NCBI RefSeq assembly: GCF_020667845.1
Contig: NZ_JAFMPQ010000016.1
Span: 37,165 to 101,164 of the forward strand
Source of the DNA: Cognatishimia sp. F0-27
GTDB taxonomy: Bacteria > Pseudomonadota > Alphaproteobacteria > Rhodobacterales > Rhodobacteraceae
Direction: 5' to 3'
DNA: 64,000 bases
Shown piece by piece: positions 16,784 to 25,629 of this stretch (positions are counted from its first letter, which is position 1; every line of letters begins with the position of its first letter). Below the pieces are notes generated by a model. It did not search any database, was not told the origin of the DNA, and saw only the letters and a list, made by a program, of their open reading frames with translations. A program made the translations under genes and the position numbers.

Positions 16784-18054
16784 CCATGCGAAAATCCGAC
16801 GCCATCCTCGAAGAGATGATGGCGCTGCATCCGAAATTCATGGATCTGACGCTGGATCGCATGTGGCGTCTGCTCGACAAGCTTGGCAACCCGCAGGACA
16901 AACTGCCGCCCGTCATCCATATTGCCGGAACCAATGGCAAGGGCTCGACCCTTGCGATGATCCGGGCCGGGCTGGAAGCCGCAGGCCATATCTGCCACGC
17001 ATACACCTCGCCCCATCTCGCCCGGTTTCACGAGCGCATCCGGCTTGCGGGCGCGCTGATCAGCGAAGACGCGCTGGCGAAGGTTCTTGACGAATGCCGG
17101 CGGATCAACGGCGGCACGCCAATCACCTATTTCGAGATCACGACCTGCGCAGCGCTTTTGGCCATGTCTCGCGAACCAGCGGATTACATCCTGCTTGAGG
17201 TGGGGCTGGGTGGCCGGCTCGACGCCACCAATGTCATCGCCCGGCCTGCCGTGACTGTAATCACCCCCGTGTCCATGGACCACGAAGCCTATCTTGGTGA
17301 TACGGTCGCAAAAATCGCCGCAGAGAAGGCCGGCATTATCAAGCGCGGCGTGCCATGCGTGGTGTCGCAACAGGCCGACATGGCGATGGAAGTCATCGAA
17401 GCCAAGGCCGACAGGCTCGGGGCCCCGCTGATCGCCAATGGCCAGCATTGGCACGTCTGGAAGGAACATGGGCGACTTGTCTTCCAGGATGAATACGGGC
17501 TGCGCGACTTGCCCCTGCCCGTGTTGCCCGGCGCCCATCAGATCCAGAATGCCGGCACCGCCATCGCCGCCCTGCGCGTTCTGGATGCCGGCGATGCGGC
17601 GTATGAAGGCGCGATGCGCGATGCGGTTTGGCCCGCACGCATGATGCGGCTCCGCGAAGGGGCGCTTGCAGAATTGGCCGGCAATGCCGAACTCTGGCTG
17701 GATGGCGGGCATAATCCAGCGGCAGGACAGGCAATTGCCGAACATCTTGCCACGCTTCCCGCGCGCCCCACCCACGCGATTTGCGGGATGCTGAACACCA
17801 AGGATGCGTCCGGCTTTCTGAAACCACTGTCCCGGGTCGCCGACAGCCTGACGGCGGTGGCAATCCCGGGCGAAGCAAACAGCCTGTCGGCAGAGGCACT
17901 GGCCGAAATGGCTGTCGAATCCGGGCACGACACGACAACCGCGTCATCCGTGCGTGACGCGCTGAGAAGGATCGTGGCTGAAGCCCCCGATGCGCGGATC
18001 CTGATTTGCGGCTCTCTTTATCTGGCGGGTGCGGTGCTGCGCGAGAACGGCTGA
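16780..18054 (+). CDS. folC: Bifunctional folylpolyglutamate synthase / dihydrofolate synthase
   Basis: A 424-residue Mur-ligase-fold enzyme that joins glutamate to dihydropteroate and extends the polyglutamate tail of folates. Seen: the P-loop [11 protein letters not shown] (about 47-57), [27 protein letters not shown], the carbamylated-Lys region EKAGIIK and the C-terminal [11 protein letters not shown]. Translation is coupled to accD by an ATGA overlap. The product is cytosolic and essential for one-carbon metabolism. Confidence 0.95.
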   Translation: MTMRKSDAILEEMMALHPKFMDLTLDRMWRLLDKLGNPQDKLPPVIHIAGTNGKGSTLAMIRAGLEAAGHICHAYTSPHLARFHERIRLAGALISEDALAKVLDECRRINGGTPITYFEITTCAALLAMSREPADYILLEVGLGGRLDATNVIARPAVTVITPVSMDHEAYLGDTVAKIAAEKAGIIKRGVPCVVSQQADMAMEVIEAKADRLGAPLIANGQHWHVWKEHGRLVFQDEYGLRDLPLPVLPGAHQIQNAGTAIAALRVLDAGDAAYEGAMRDAVWPARMMRLREGALAELAGNAELWLDGGHNPAAGQAIAEHLATLPARPTHAICGMLNTKDASGFLKPLSRVADSLTAVAIPGEANSLSAEALAEMAVESGHDTTTASSVRDALRRIVAEAPDARILICGSLYLAGAVLRENG

Positions 18055-18156
18055 CAGAGCAATCCCGGTCTGCGCGCGTCGATTCGTTCGACATATCTTG
18101 CGTTGTCGTGCGAACCGGTATGATTCGCCGCTAAATGTTGCCTCCAATACTAGATA

Positions 18157-18186
18157 TTGACGCCCTTGCAGCGATTCGCCTATGAT
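18157..18186 (+). promoter_or_regulatory. Sigma-70 type promoter for the LysM gene
   Basis: TTGACG (18157-18162), an 18-bp spacer, then TATGAT (18181-18186). This is the best match to a -35/-10 pair in the folC/LysM gap and would start transcription about 45 bp before the chosen ATG. Confidence 0.6.
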
Positions 18187-18238
18187 TCGGGTGCGTGGGG
18201 TCGGCCTGCCACCAGACCGCATGCAAGGGGGAGAAGCC

Positions 18239-19024
18239 ATGACTGCGCGCCACAGCGACACGCGCCTGCCTTTTGAAACGCCCCCGACGCGTCGCAAACG
18301 CTCGCCCGCGCTTTTTCTAAGTCTGATCGGTCTGCTTACCGGATTTGGCGCGGTGTATTGGAGCCTTGAACATGGCAGCACGCTCGACGAGGGCGACATG
18401 GCCGCAGACCTCGTGGCACGCGGTGTTCAGATGCCGTTGACCGTGGCCACGCCAGAGCCCGCGGCGCTCCCCGAATTGGCCCGTGCCGTGCCCGTTGCTC
18501 CCGCAGCCCCGGAACGCCGCCCAGCCGCGCCCAGCCAGGCCGTTTCTGTATCTCTGCGCCCTCTTGCGCGCCCGGAGGCCTTGTTTGCTCCGGGATCGGC
18601 GTCTGTGCCAGAAACAGATCTCACACCCGCGCCCGTATCGGGGGCGCGCACCGCCCCCATCGCACCCGCGCCAGCAGCCATCGCTGAGGACAGCGCAGCG
18701 GACAGCCGCTCCGGGTTCGACCTTATGCGCCAGATGAGCTTTGGCATCGTCGGGAGTGACGCATCGGGCACGCAGGCACCTCCCCCGCCGGAACCCAACC
18801 GGCTTGCAGCCGCGCCCCCGGCCCAACCCATCCCGGAGACGATCGCGGCGCCGGAAGCGCCCGATAACCTCTACGTTGTGCAGGACGGGGACAGCCTGCA
18901 TGGCATCGCCTTCAAGACATACGGCAGCATGGTCCGGTATCTCGACATTCTGGAGGCCAATGCGGATGTGATCACCCATCCCTCCGATCTCCGCGCCGGC
19001 ATGGTGCTGACGATTCCCGATTAG
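18239..19024 (+). CDS. Membrane-anchored LysM-domain protein
   Basis: A 261-residue protein. MTARHSDTRLPF from 18239 has GGGGGAGAAG just upstream; longer frames start before the promoter's expected transcript start. One transmembrane helix (about 25-42, ALFLSLIGLLTGFGAVYW) follows a basic cytosolic tail, so the bulk is periplasmic. The middle (about 60-205) is a Pro/Ala-rich linker. The C-terminus (about 211-261) is a LysM domain: YVVQDGDSLHGIAFKTYGS, then DILEANADVI and LRAGMVLTIPD. Such proteins bind peptidoglycan; this one has no enzymatic domain, so it may be a cell-wall adaptor. A strong terminator follows, making it a single-gene unit. Confidence 0.85.
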   Translation: MTARHSDTRLPFETPPTRRKRSPALFLSLIGLLTGFGAVYWSLEHGSTLDEGDMAADLVARGVQMPLTVATPEPAALPELARAVPVAPAAPERRPAAPSQAVSVSLRPLARPEALFAPGSASVPETDLTPAPVSGARTAPIAPAPAAIAEDSAADSRSGFDLMRQMSFGIVGSDASGTQAPPPPEPNRLAAAPPAQPIPETIAAPEAPDNLYVVQDGDSLHGIAFKTYGSMVRYLDILEANADVITHPSDLRAGMVLTIPD

Positions 19025-19058
19025 AACGACAGGCAGAAGACGACCATAACGAGCAGCC

Positions 19059-19087
19059 TTGGGGCCCTTAGGGGCCCCATTTTTTTC
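19059..19087 (+). terminator. Rho-independent terminator after the LysM gene
   Basis: GGGGCCC and GGGCCCC form a stem around TTAG (19061-19078), followed by ATTTTTTT. It is 35 bp past the LysM stop. Confidence 0.85.
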
Positions 19088-19163
19088 GGTCCCAGCCAAC
19101 GGCCGGGTGATGCCGACGGAGGCTGCCTGTGGTGCGAGCCAGTCCGCATGACGGACGCCAGTC

Positions 19164-20249
19164 TCACCCCGCCGATGCATCGTCTTTGGGTGCTTCGATC
19201 CAATCGACGCTTTGCATCTCGCGCAGGCGGCTGGCGGTTCTTTCGAACTCGAAACTCCCCGCACCTTCCACATAGAGCATTTCCGGCTGCGCCGCTGCCG
19301 ACGCCACGAGTTTGACCCGCGCCTCGTAAAGCGCGTCGATCAGCGTGACAAAGCGCTTGGCCTCGTTGAAATTCCGGCGAGAGAGTTCGGGAATGTCGTC
19401 GATAAACAGCATCCGGACCGCTTCGGCCAGAGCCAGATAATCCGCCGGGCCAAGCGCCTTGCCGCACAGGTCATAGAATTTCGCGCGCGCCACGCCGTTG
19501 TGATAGCGCGGCAGCACAACCTCGCGCCCCTTCACGTGCAGGGTCAGCGTTTCCTGTTGGCCATGGGTCAGCTCCGTCCAAAGGGCGTCCATCGCCTGAC
19601 GTGCCGCGGTATTGGCAGGCGTGAAATAAACCTCTGCCCCAGCCAATCTGTCCTGTCTGTGGTCGCGCGGGGATGCGAGTTCATGCACCACCATCCGTTC
19701 CTTTAGCAACGCGATGAACGGCAGGAAAAGCTGCCGGTTCAGCCCATCCTTGTAGAGATCATCGGGCACGCGGTTGGATGTTGTCACGACCACGCAACCG
19801 GCCTTGAACAACTGCTCGAACAGGCGCCCGACGATCATGGCGTCTGTGATATCGGTGATCTGCATCTCGTCAAAGGCAAGCACGCGCAGGGCATCGCTCA
19901 CGGCCTTGGCAACCGGCTGGATGGGGTCTTCGATACCCTTGCTGCGCAGGCGGTGAATCTCGCTCTGGATCTCCTGCATGAAGGCGTGAAAATGCACTCG
20001 ACGAGCCGGCACGGTCAAAGTCTCGACAAACAAATCCATAAGCATGGATTTTCCGCGCCCGACGCCGCCCCAGAGATAAAGCCCCTTGGGTGGCTCCGGG
20101 GCCTTGCGAAACAAGCCCCGCCGCGGTGGCGGCGCGGCCAGCGCCGCACGAATGCGTTCAAGCTCGGGGATCGCCGCCTCTTGCGCCGGATCCCGGACAA
20201 GGCGACCTTCTGCAACAAGCGCGTCGTAACGTTCGGACAAATTTGGCAT
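19164..20249 (-). CDS. zapE: Cell division protein ZapE / AFG1-family ATPase
   Basis: A 361-residue P-loop ATPase. Walker A is GGVGRGKSMLMD, Walker B VLAFDEMQITDITDA, and the VVVTTSNRVPDDLYKDGLNRQ sensor region is characteristic of AFG1/ZapE. In E. coli ZapE associates with the division ring under stress; the mitochondrial homologue AFG1 helps degrade membrane proteins. The longest frame reaches 20312, but MPNLSERYDALVAEGRL from 20249 is where family similarity begins. The ribosome binding site there is poor, so the start is uncertain by up to 21 residues. Confidence 0.9.
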   Translation of the reverse strand: MPNLSERYDALVAEGRLVRDPAQEAAIPELERIRAALAAPPPRRGLFRKAPEPPKGLYLWGGVGRGKSMLMDLFVETLTVPARRVHFHAFMQEIQSEIHRLRSKGIEDPIQPVAKAVSDALRVLAFDEMQITDITDAMIVGRLFEQLFKAGCVVVTTSNRVPDDLYKDGLNRQLFLPFIALLKERMVVHELASPRDHRQDRLAGAEVYFTPANTAARQAMDALWTELTHGQQETLTLHVKGREVVLPRYHNGVARAKFYDLCGKALGPADYLALAEAVRMLFIDDIPELSRRNFNEAKRFVTLIDALYEARVKLVASAAAQPEMLYVEGAGSFEFERTASRLREMQSVDWIEAPKDDASAG

Positions 20250-21404
20250 GCCTTCGCATACCGCGCTTATCCCGACTTGAACAGAGGCCGAATGCCGGCC
20301 CATGTGTATCACGTGCGGGCGTGCCCGACCGGGGCTTCATATTTGCCGTCTCATTGGTCCTTGGACCGTGTCCCGGGTCAGGACTCATCAACACAGAACT
20401 GCCGGGGCGATGCAAAAACCCAACCGGGACCGGTCGCCGCATTGCTCCGAACAAGTCACAACGGGGCGCCGGTCTTTCGCCCGCGAGGCCCTCGTCTCGC
20501 TCGAAAGGCGTTCGCGTCACAAACTGGCGTCATCGTCAGATGGGTCGGTCCTCCGTCACGTGCAGCGATGCGTGCGTTGATGCAGCGTTTGCCCCCTCTT
20601 GAACCGGCTTGCGTGGCGTCCGTGTTTCGCCCTCAGCATGCTGGCAGGGGGCAGGCTGTCGGGCAAAGCCAGAGCATGTTTGGTAACGCGCGATCAGCCA
20701 CCTTGGTCAAAGAGACACCCCTGTTTCCCGCATCCGTTGCAGACTGCGTGGTTGCTGGAAGCCATGGCAAAGACGATTGGCGCGCGTGTCGTCGCCCCGG
20801 GTTTCCAATGCCGGGGAAGACGCGCATCAAGGTCGGTATCGAGGAAATCGTGCGACGGCTTTTGTGTCGTTGCATGGGCGGCGCGCGTGACGTTGCATCC
20901 ACTGTCCGGAGCAGGATCGTGCAGGGGTCCCGCGCCTTAGTGGACCGGTTTGTTTTTTGGGAGCAAAGACCCGTTTGGGGCCATCCGGGAGCAATCTGAC
21001 GAGTCTTTGGGCTTGGGACCGACTTGTCAGGCATGATCCGCGATGGAGGATCGCTTGACCTCGGGGAGCCCGCGAAACCGACAGCCCTTTGGGCCAGTCT
21101 GTGGCCCCGTGGCCGGTGGGACAGAGAGCAAGCGCCCCAAATCAATGCCCCTACGCCACCGTCGTCCCGCAACCCGGGCGTTGCCCCGAACCGGTCAACC
21201 ATCTTCGGCAGGCAGAAGCCACCGTTGCGTCAGGGGCAGGACTGTCGATCATCACGCCACCCGGTGCCGTTTGTGAACCACGCGCGCACCCGGAAGCCGC
21301 TCGCAACCGCTTGTCTCCCCTCCCCGTTGCAGCCATGGTATCGCCGCACCCGGTCTCCACATGGTCGCCCGGACGCGATCACGCTTTGCAGAACTGGAGC
21401 CACC
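20250..21404. other. 1.15-kb stretch with no convincing gene
   Basis: Between zapE (leftward) and the MFS gene (rightward) lies 1155 bp in which all frames on both strands are Arg/Pro/Ser-rich, lack family motifs and lack good ribosome binding sites. The largest (20633-21202, minus, 189 codons) has the composition of a chance frame. I saw no IS ends, tRNA or hallmark tmRNA/RNase P segments. It could be a decayed gene or an unrecognised RNA. Confidence 0.5.
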
Positions 21405-22646
21405 TTGGTTCGAACGCCTTCTCTCTTTACGCCCGTTCTGATCGTTGGATGCCTGATCATCATCGTGTCCTTCGGGATCCGGGCCAGCTTTGGCCTGTTC
21501 CAGATTCCCATCGCCGAAGATCTCGGGTGGATGCGTGCGGATTTTTCCATCGCCATTGCCATCCAGAACCTCGCATGGGGCGTGGGCCAGCCGTTTTTTG
21601 GCGCGCTCGCAGAACGGATCGGCGACCGCAAGGCCCTGTTGCTTGGCGCGTTGCTCTATGTGATCGGTCTGCTTTTATCGGCAGAGGCCACAACCCCTTT
21701 CGCCATGCAACAGCTGTCCTGGCTGGTGGGTTTTGGCGTGGCGGGAACCGGCTTTGGCGTGATCCTTGCCATGGTCGCGCGCAGCAGTTCGGACGCCAAT
21801 CGCTCCATGGCGCTGGCGATCACCACGGCCGCCGGCAGCGCCGGGCAGATCTTTGCCCCGCCCCTGACCGAAGCACTGCTTGCCGTGATGCCGTGGCAAA
21901 GCGTTTTTGTGGTCTTTGCCGGGATGGTCGCGGCTTCAATGCTGCTGCTCCCGGCAATGCGGGCACCAGGCCCGACAAGCGCAACCGAAATCCGCGAAGA
22001 CTTTGGCGCAATGCTGTCTCGTGTGGCGCGAGATCCCAATTTCGGCCTGATCGCACTTGGCTTTTTCAGTTGCGGCTATCACGTGGCCTTCCTGACGGCG
22101 CATTTTCCGGCCTTCGTCACCGAACGCTGCGGCCCGGTGGCACCGGGCGGTTTGCTCGACAGCATCGGCATCACAACCACATCGGCGCTCGGTGCGCTGA
22201 CAATTTCGGTGATCGGCCTGTTCAACATCGTGGGCACGCTTGCGGCCGGGTGGGCCGGCAACCGCGTCCCCAAGAAATACCTGTTGTCGAGCATCTATGC
22301 AGGGCGCGCGGTCGCATCGGTGATCTTCATCCTGACCCCGATGACACCGGAAACGGTTCTCGTCTTTGCAGCGGTGATGGGCATCCTCTGGCTTGCAACC
22401 GTACCGCTGACCTCGGGGCTGATCGCGCATATCTTTGGTCTGCGCCATCTCGGAACCCTGGTCGGTCTGGTGTTCCTGAGCCACCAGCTTGGCAGCTTCC
22501 TGGGGGTTTGGCTCGGCGGACGCCTGTATGATGTGACCGGGGATTATACCCTTGTCTGGTGGATCGGCATTGCCGTCGGGACGGTGAGCGCGCTTGTGCA
22601 TCTTCCGATCGAGGAAAGACCCGCGCCCGTGCCGAACCCGGCATAG
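21405..22646 (+). CDS. MFS transporter (monocarboxylate/oxalate-formate antiporter-like)
   Basis: A 413-residue, twelve-helix major facilitator carrier. The loop 2-3 signature is FFGALAERIGDRKALLLG, and the mirrored loop 8-9 is AGWAGNRVPKKYLLSSIY. The N-terminus FGIRASFGLFQIPIAEDLGW resembles the monocarboxylate/OFA-type carriers. The start is set at a TTG (21405) with GGAG a few bases upstream, because the first helix begins about ten residues later; the frame continues upstream for 127 more codons of non-membrane, Arg/Pro-rich sequence that is probably not translated. The substrate is unknown. Confidence 0.85.
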   Translation: MVRTPSLFTPVLIVGCLIIIVSFGIRASFGLFQIPIAEDLGWMRADFSIAIAIQNLAWGVGQPFFGALAERIGDRKALLLGALLYVIGLLLSAEATTPFAMQQLSWLVGFGVAGTGFGVILAMVARSSSDANRSMALAITTAAGSAGQIFAPPLTEALLAVMPWQSVFVVFAGMVAASMLLLPAMRAPGPTSATEIREDFGAMLSRVARDPNFGLIALGFFSCGYHVAFLTAHFPAFVTERCGPVAPGGLLDSIGITTTSALGALTISVIGLFNIVGTLAAGWAGNRVPKKYLLSSIYAGRAVASVIFILTPMTPETVLVFAAVMGILWLATVPLTSGLIAHIFGLRHLGTLVGLVFLSHQLGSFLGVWLGGRLYDVTGDYTLVWWIGIAVGTVSALVHLPIEERPAPVPNPA

Positions 22647-22656
22647 CCACAAAGGC

Positions 22657-22685
22657 GCAACCGGACAGTCTGGATGCCCGGTTGC
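22657..22685. terminator. Hairpin between convergent MFS and mbfA genes
   Basis: GCAACCGG (22657-22664) pairs perfectly with CCGGTTGC (22678-22685) in the 66-bp gap between two convergent genes. There is no clear T-run, so it is a likely but not textbook bidirectional terminator. Confidence 0.45.
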
Positions 22686-22712
22686 CTCTCATGCGGTCGG
22701 GGAGCCTGCCAC

Positions 22713-23687
22713 CTAGCCCGACCCGATGAGCACACCGGCTGCGAACACGAGCGCCCCGCCGAGCACGACCTGAAAGGCCGCGCGGAAGAAGGGTGTTTCC
22801 ATGTAGCGGTTCTGGATCCACGCAATCGCCCAGAGTTCGATGAACACAACGATGATCGCAGTGATCGTCGCGGTCCAGAAGTCCGGGATCAGGTAGGGCA
22901 GGGCGTGCCCCAAACCGCCAACGGTCGTCATGATCCCGGAAGACAGCCCGCGCTTGATCGGGGAACCGCGGCCGGACAGTTGCCCGTCATCGGAAGCCGC
23001 TTCGGTGAAGCCCATGGAAATCCCCGCCCCGACGGACGCGGCAAGCCCGACGAGAAAGGTTGTCCAGGTATCCTGCGTCGCAAAGGCGGTGGCAAAGATC
23101 GGCGCGAGGGTCGACACCGAACCGTCCATCAACCCGGCAAGCCCCGGCTGCACCCAGGTGAGGATGAACCGGCGCTTTTCGACGGCATCCTCGGCCTCCC
23201 TTGCCTCTTGATCAAGATGCGTCTTTTCAAGGGACTGGGCCTTGATGTGATGTCCGGCTTCAGCGGCCGCAAGATCGCCAAGCAGTTTGCGCGTCGCGGC
23301 ATCCTGCGTGGCCTGTGCTGCCAATGTATAGAAGCGCTCGGCATTGCTCTCCATGGTCGCGGCTTCCTCGCGGATCCGCTCCAGCGGAAGCGTATCGAGC
23401 AGCCAGACCGGTCGCCGCGCGTAAAAGCCTGCCACATGCTCCCGACGGATCAGCGGGATCACATCGCCGAACCGTGCCCGGTGCATCTCGATCAAGGCCG
23501 CGCGGTGCTGATCCTCTTCCTTGGCCATCCCCTCAAAAACCTTTGCGGTGTCGGGATAGCTCTCTCGCAACTTGTCCGCATAGCTCCGATAAATCCGCGC
23601 ATCGTCTTCTTCGGAGGATATGGCCAGCGCGAGCACTTCCCTCTCGGACAAATCCTTGAAACGCCGTCTCTGGGTCAAAAACCGCAT
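22713..23687 (-). CDS. mbfA: Membrane-bound ferritin MbfA (ferritin-VIT1 fusion)
   Basis: A 324-residue fusion. Residues about 11-160 are a ferritin-like four-helix domain with iron-ligand motifs (EEDDARIYRSYA around 26-37, KEEDQHRAAL with Glu57/Glu58/His61, later ESNAERFY and EAGHH). Residues about 170-324 are a VIT1-type membrane domain with GLAGLMDGSVSTLAPIFATAFAT and ASVGAGISMGFTEAASDDGQLSGRGSP. Characterised MbfA proteins in rhizobia and Agrobacterium export iron and protect against iron and peroxide, and are repressed by Irr. A perfect Irr-type box overlaps the predicted promoter here, so the same regulation is expected. Confidence 0.92.
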   Translation of the reverse strand: MRFLTQRRRFKDLSEREVLALAISSEEDDARIYRSYADKLRESYPDTAKVFEGMAKEEDQHRAALIEMHRARFGDVIPLIRREHVAGFYARRPVWLLDTLPLERIREEAATMESNAERFYTLAAQATQDAATRKLLGDLAAAEAGHHIKAQSLEKTHLDQEAREAEDAVEKRRFILTWVQPGLAGLMDGSVSTLAPIFATAFATQDTWTTFLVGLAASVGAGISMGFTEAASDDGQLSGRGSPIKRGLSSGIMTTVGGLGHALPYLIPDFWTATITAIIVVFIELWAIAWIQNRYMETPFFRAAFQVVLGGALVFAAGVLIGSG

Positions 23688-23700
23688 ATCTCACCCCACC

Positions 23701-23715
23701 TTAGAATGATTCTAA
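23701..23715. promoter_or_regulatory. Iron control element (Irr box) of mbfA
   Basis: TTAGAA-TGA-TTCTAA is a perfect 6-bp inverted repeat with 3-bp spacer, the consensus core of the alphaproteobacterial ICE motif bound by Irr. It sits 14 bp from the mbfA start and overlaps the -10/start region, consistent with repression when iron is low. Confidence 0.85.
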
Positions 23716-23741
23716 TTTATGGATCACCCGCCAAATTGCAA
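23714..23741 (-). promoter_or_regulatory. Promoter of mbfA
   Basis: On the minus strand TTGCAA (23741-23736), a 16-bp spacer and TAAATT (23719-23714) form a plausible -35/-10 pair whose downstream edge runs into the Irr box. Confidence 0.5.
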
Positions 23742-23750
23742 TCCGGAAAT

Positions 23751-23768
23751 GTGAACGATACAGTTCAC
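23751..23768. promoter_or_regulatory. Operator 1, GTGAAC-N6-GTTCAC
   Basis: A perfect 18-bp interrupted palindrome (6-bp arms, 6-bp spacer). It has the same TGAAC-N6-GTTCA architecture as the sites at 23807 and 24052, and is probably bound by the TetR protein encoded at 24100. Confidence 0.6.
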
Positions 23769-23806
23769 TTTATGCATTGAACGCGCAACTGCCCTGCCTA
23801 AGTCTT

Positions 23807-23824
23807 CTGAACCGGTTAGTTCAG
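23807..23824. promoter_or_regulatory. Operator 2, CTGAAC-N6-GTTCAG
   Basis: A second perfect 6+6+6 interrupted palindrome, centred 56 bp from operator 1 and ending 17 bp before the start of the small secreted-peptide gene, a position suited to promoter occlusion. Confidence 0.65.
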
Positions 23825-23841
23825 TTTGATAAGGATATCTC

Positions 23842-24030
23842 ATGACAGTGTCCAAACCACTCTTCGTCGCAGCCCTGTCGGGTGTTTTGATGGCGTTGGC
23901 CATTTCCGGCGCGCAGGCGCTCCCGCATGGGTTTTTGTCTCCCGATCCGGCAATGCCCGCACCGCTACCCGAGCCGGACAGCACGCCTTTGGAGTGTCAC
24001 CCCGACGCGGATGTTTCGCGATGCCCGTAG
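23842..24030 (+). CDS. Small secreted proline-rich peptide, two cysteines
   Basis: A 62-residue precursor. MTVSKPLFVAALSGVLMALA is a Sec signal peptide with a cleavage site after GAQA (residue 26). The mature part is about 36 residues, acidic and Pro-rich (SPDPAMPAPLPEPDSTPLE), with two cysteines (Cys52 and Cys61) that could form one disulfide at the C-terminus. AAGGA lies seven bases before the ATG. It is flanked by three operators of one type and by the TetR gene 70 bp downstream, so it is probably the regulator's main target here. I do not recognise a family; function unknown. Confidence 0.65.
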   Translation: MTVSKPLFVAALSGVLMALAISGAQALPHGFLSPDPAMPAPLPEPDSTPLECHPDADVSRCP

Positions 24031-24051
24031 TCGCGGTTCGCTTGCTGAAAA

Positions 24052-24067
24052 TGAACCGTTCGGTTTA
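24052..24067. promoter_or_regulatory. Operator 3, TGAAC-N6-GTTTA, in front of the tetR gene
   Basis: Same half-site and spacing as operators 1 and 2 with one mismatch, and with an internal AACCG/CGGTT symmetry. It lies 32 bp before the TetR start, pointing to autoregulation. Confidence 0.55.
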
Positions 24068-24099
24068 TGGTATGCAAGGCAAGACAGGCAGGGGACGGC

Positions 24100-24717
24100 A
24101 TGGCAACTGACATGATGGCGGTGCGTAAGGGGCGCAAGTTCGACCAGGTTCTGGAAGGCGCGAGAGAGGTCTTCCTGCGCGACGGTTTCGAAGGCGCAAG
24201 TGTCGATGAAATCGCGCGCACGTCAGCCGTGTCCAAGGCCACGCTCTACAGCTATTTCCCCGACAAGCGGCTTCTGTTCATGGAGGTCGCCAAGGCCCAG
24301 TGCCAGCGACAGGCCGAAGAGGCGCTCGACACGCTCGACCCCAGCAAGCCGCTGGAGGAAACCCTGCGCTACGTGGCCACAAGCTTTCTCGGGTTCATCT
24401 TTTCGGACATGGGCCAACGCATCTTCCGAATTTGCGTGGCGGAGGCGGATCGCTTCCCGGATCTTGGGAGGGAATTCTATAAATCCGGGCCCATGACCAT
24501 GCGCAGCGCCCTTGTCTCCTACCTTCGGGCCGCGCAGGATCGCAATGAAGTGGAGATCGACGATCTCAACCTCGCGGCCGACCAGTTCGCCGAGCTGTGC
24601 AAGGCCGATCTCTGGCCCAAGCTGATCTTTGGATTGCAAACGCGGTTCACCGATGCCGAAGTGACCCGCGTGGTGGACGGAGCGATCAAGACGTTCATGG
24701 CGCGTTACGGGCGTTAG
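24100..24717 (+). CDS. TetR/AcrR-family transcriptional regulator
   Basis: A 205-residue repressor. The helix-turn-helix (about 33-54) reads ASVDEIARTSAVSKATLYSY followed by FPDKRLLF, a textbook TetR recognition unit. The C-terminal part (FRICVAEADRFPDLGREFYKSG) matches the regulators that control RND-type efflux in proteobacteria. The start at 24100 has AGGGGA upstream and avoids an 11-residue extension that would overlap operator 3. No efflux pump lies nearby. The only adjacent gene with matching operators is the small secreted peptide, and fghA follows 81 bp downstream, possibly by readthrough. Confidence 0.9.
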   Translation: MATDMMAVRKGRKFDQVLEGAREVFLRDGFEGASVDEIARTSAVSKATLYSYFPDKRLLFMEVAKAQCQRQAEEALDTLDPSKPLEETLRYVATSFLGFIFSDMGQRIFRICVAEADRFPDLGREFYKSGPMTMRSALVSYLRAAQDRNEVEIDDLNLAADQFAELCKADLWPKLIFGLQTRFTDAEVTRVVDGAIKTFMARYGR

Positions 24718-24798
24718 GCCGGTCGTCACACCACCGCTCTGGCACAGACGCCCGCGACATGGCAGGGTGCGCGCAACAACGCCCGAGGGAGAACTTCC

Positions 24799-25629
24799 AT
24801 GCAGACCGTGTCCGAAAACCGCGCCTTTGGCGGAACCCAAGGTGTCTATTCGCATCGCTCCGCATCCTGCGCCTGTGACATGACCTTTGGTCTCTATCTG
24901 CCGCCCGCGGCCTCGGACGGGCCGGTGCCCGTGCTGTGGTATCTGTCCGGGCTGACCTGCACGCATGAGAACGCCATGACGAAGGCCGGCGCGCAGACAT
25001 GGGCGGCCGAAACCGGGATTGCCCTTTTCTTTCCCGATACCTCACCACGCGGCGAAGATGTGGCAGATGACGATGCCTATGACCTTGGACAGGGCGCGGG
25101 ATTCTATGTCAACGCAACCGAGGCGCCTTGGGCGCCACATTTCAACATGTGGGATTACATTGCAGCGGATCTTCCCGCGCTGCTGGCCGATCACTTTCCC
25201 ATCGATCTCGAACGGCAGGCGATCACCGGGCATTCCATGGGGGGCCACGGCGCCCTGACCTTGGCCATGGCCCATCCCGGCCGTTTCCGGTCCGTATCCG
25301 CTTTCGCGCCCATCGCCAACCCGACGGCGTCGGACTGGGGCCGGAAACAGCTCTCCGCCTATCTCGGCGATGATGAGGCGCGCTGGACCAAGCATGACTC
25401 CACGCTCCAGATGACGGCGGTCGGCTTTGACGGGCCGGTGCTGATCGATCAGGGCGGCGCAGATCAGTTCCTCGATCTGCTGCGGCCAGAAGCGCTTGCC
25501 CACGCAATCGCGGCGCGCCGTCAGCGCGCGCAGGTGAACATTCGCGCCGGGTATGACCACTCGTATTTCTTTGTCTCCACTTTCATGGAGCACCATGTCG
25601 CCTTTCACGCGGAGGCGCTCTACGCGTGA
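24799..25629 (+). CDS. fghA: S-formylglutathione hydrolase
   Basis: A 276-residue alpha/beta-hydrolase of the esterase D family that cleaves S-formylglutathione to formate and glutathione, the second step of glutathione-dependent formaldehyde detoxification. The catalytic triad is Ser146 (GHSMGGHGA), Asp221 ([10 protein letters not shown]) and His253 (GYDHSYFF); [13 protein letters not shown] (48-60) is the oxyanion region. GAGGGAG precedes the ATG. Formaldehyde may arise from demethylation of methylated amines or DMSP, common in this group (inference). The stop overlaps the GTG start of the next gene. Confidence 0.95.
   Translation: MQTVSENRAFGGTQGVYSHRSASCACDMTFGLYLPPAASDGPVPVLWYLSGLTCTHENAMTKAGAQTWAAETGIALFFPDTSPRGEDVADDDAYDLGQGAGFYVNATEAPWAPHFNMWDYIAADLPALLADHFPIDLERQAITGHSMGGHGALTLAMAHPGRFRSVSAFAPIANPTASDWGRKQLSAYLGDDEARWTKHDSTLQMTAVGFDGPVLIDQGGADQFLDLLRPEALAHAIAARRQRAQVNIRAGYDHSYFFVSTFMEHHVAFHAEALYA

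Noticed and set aside
20633..21202. A 189-codon leftward frame in the zapE-MFS gap
   Set aside because: No start signal, no recognisable domain, and Arg/Ser/Pro-rich composition typical of chance frames in GC-rich DNA.
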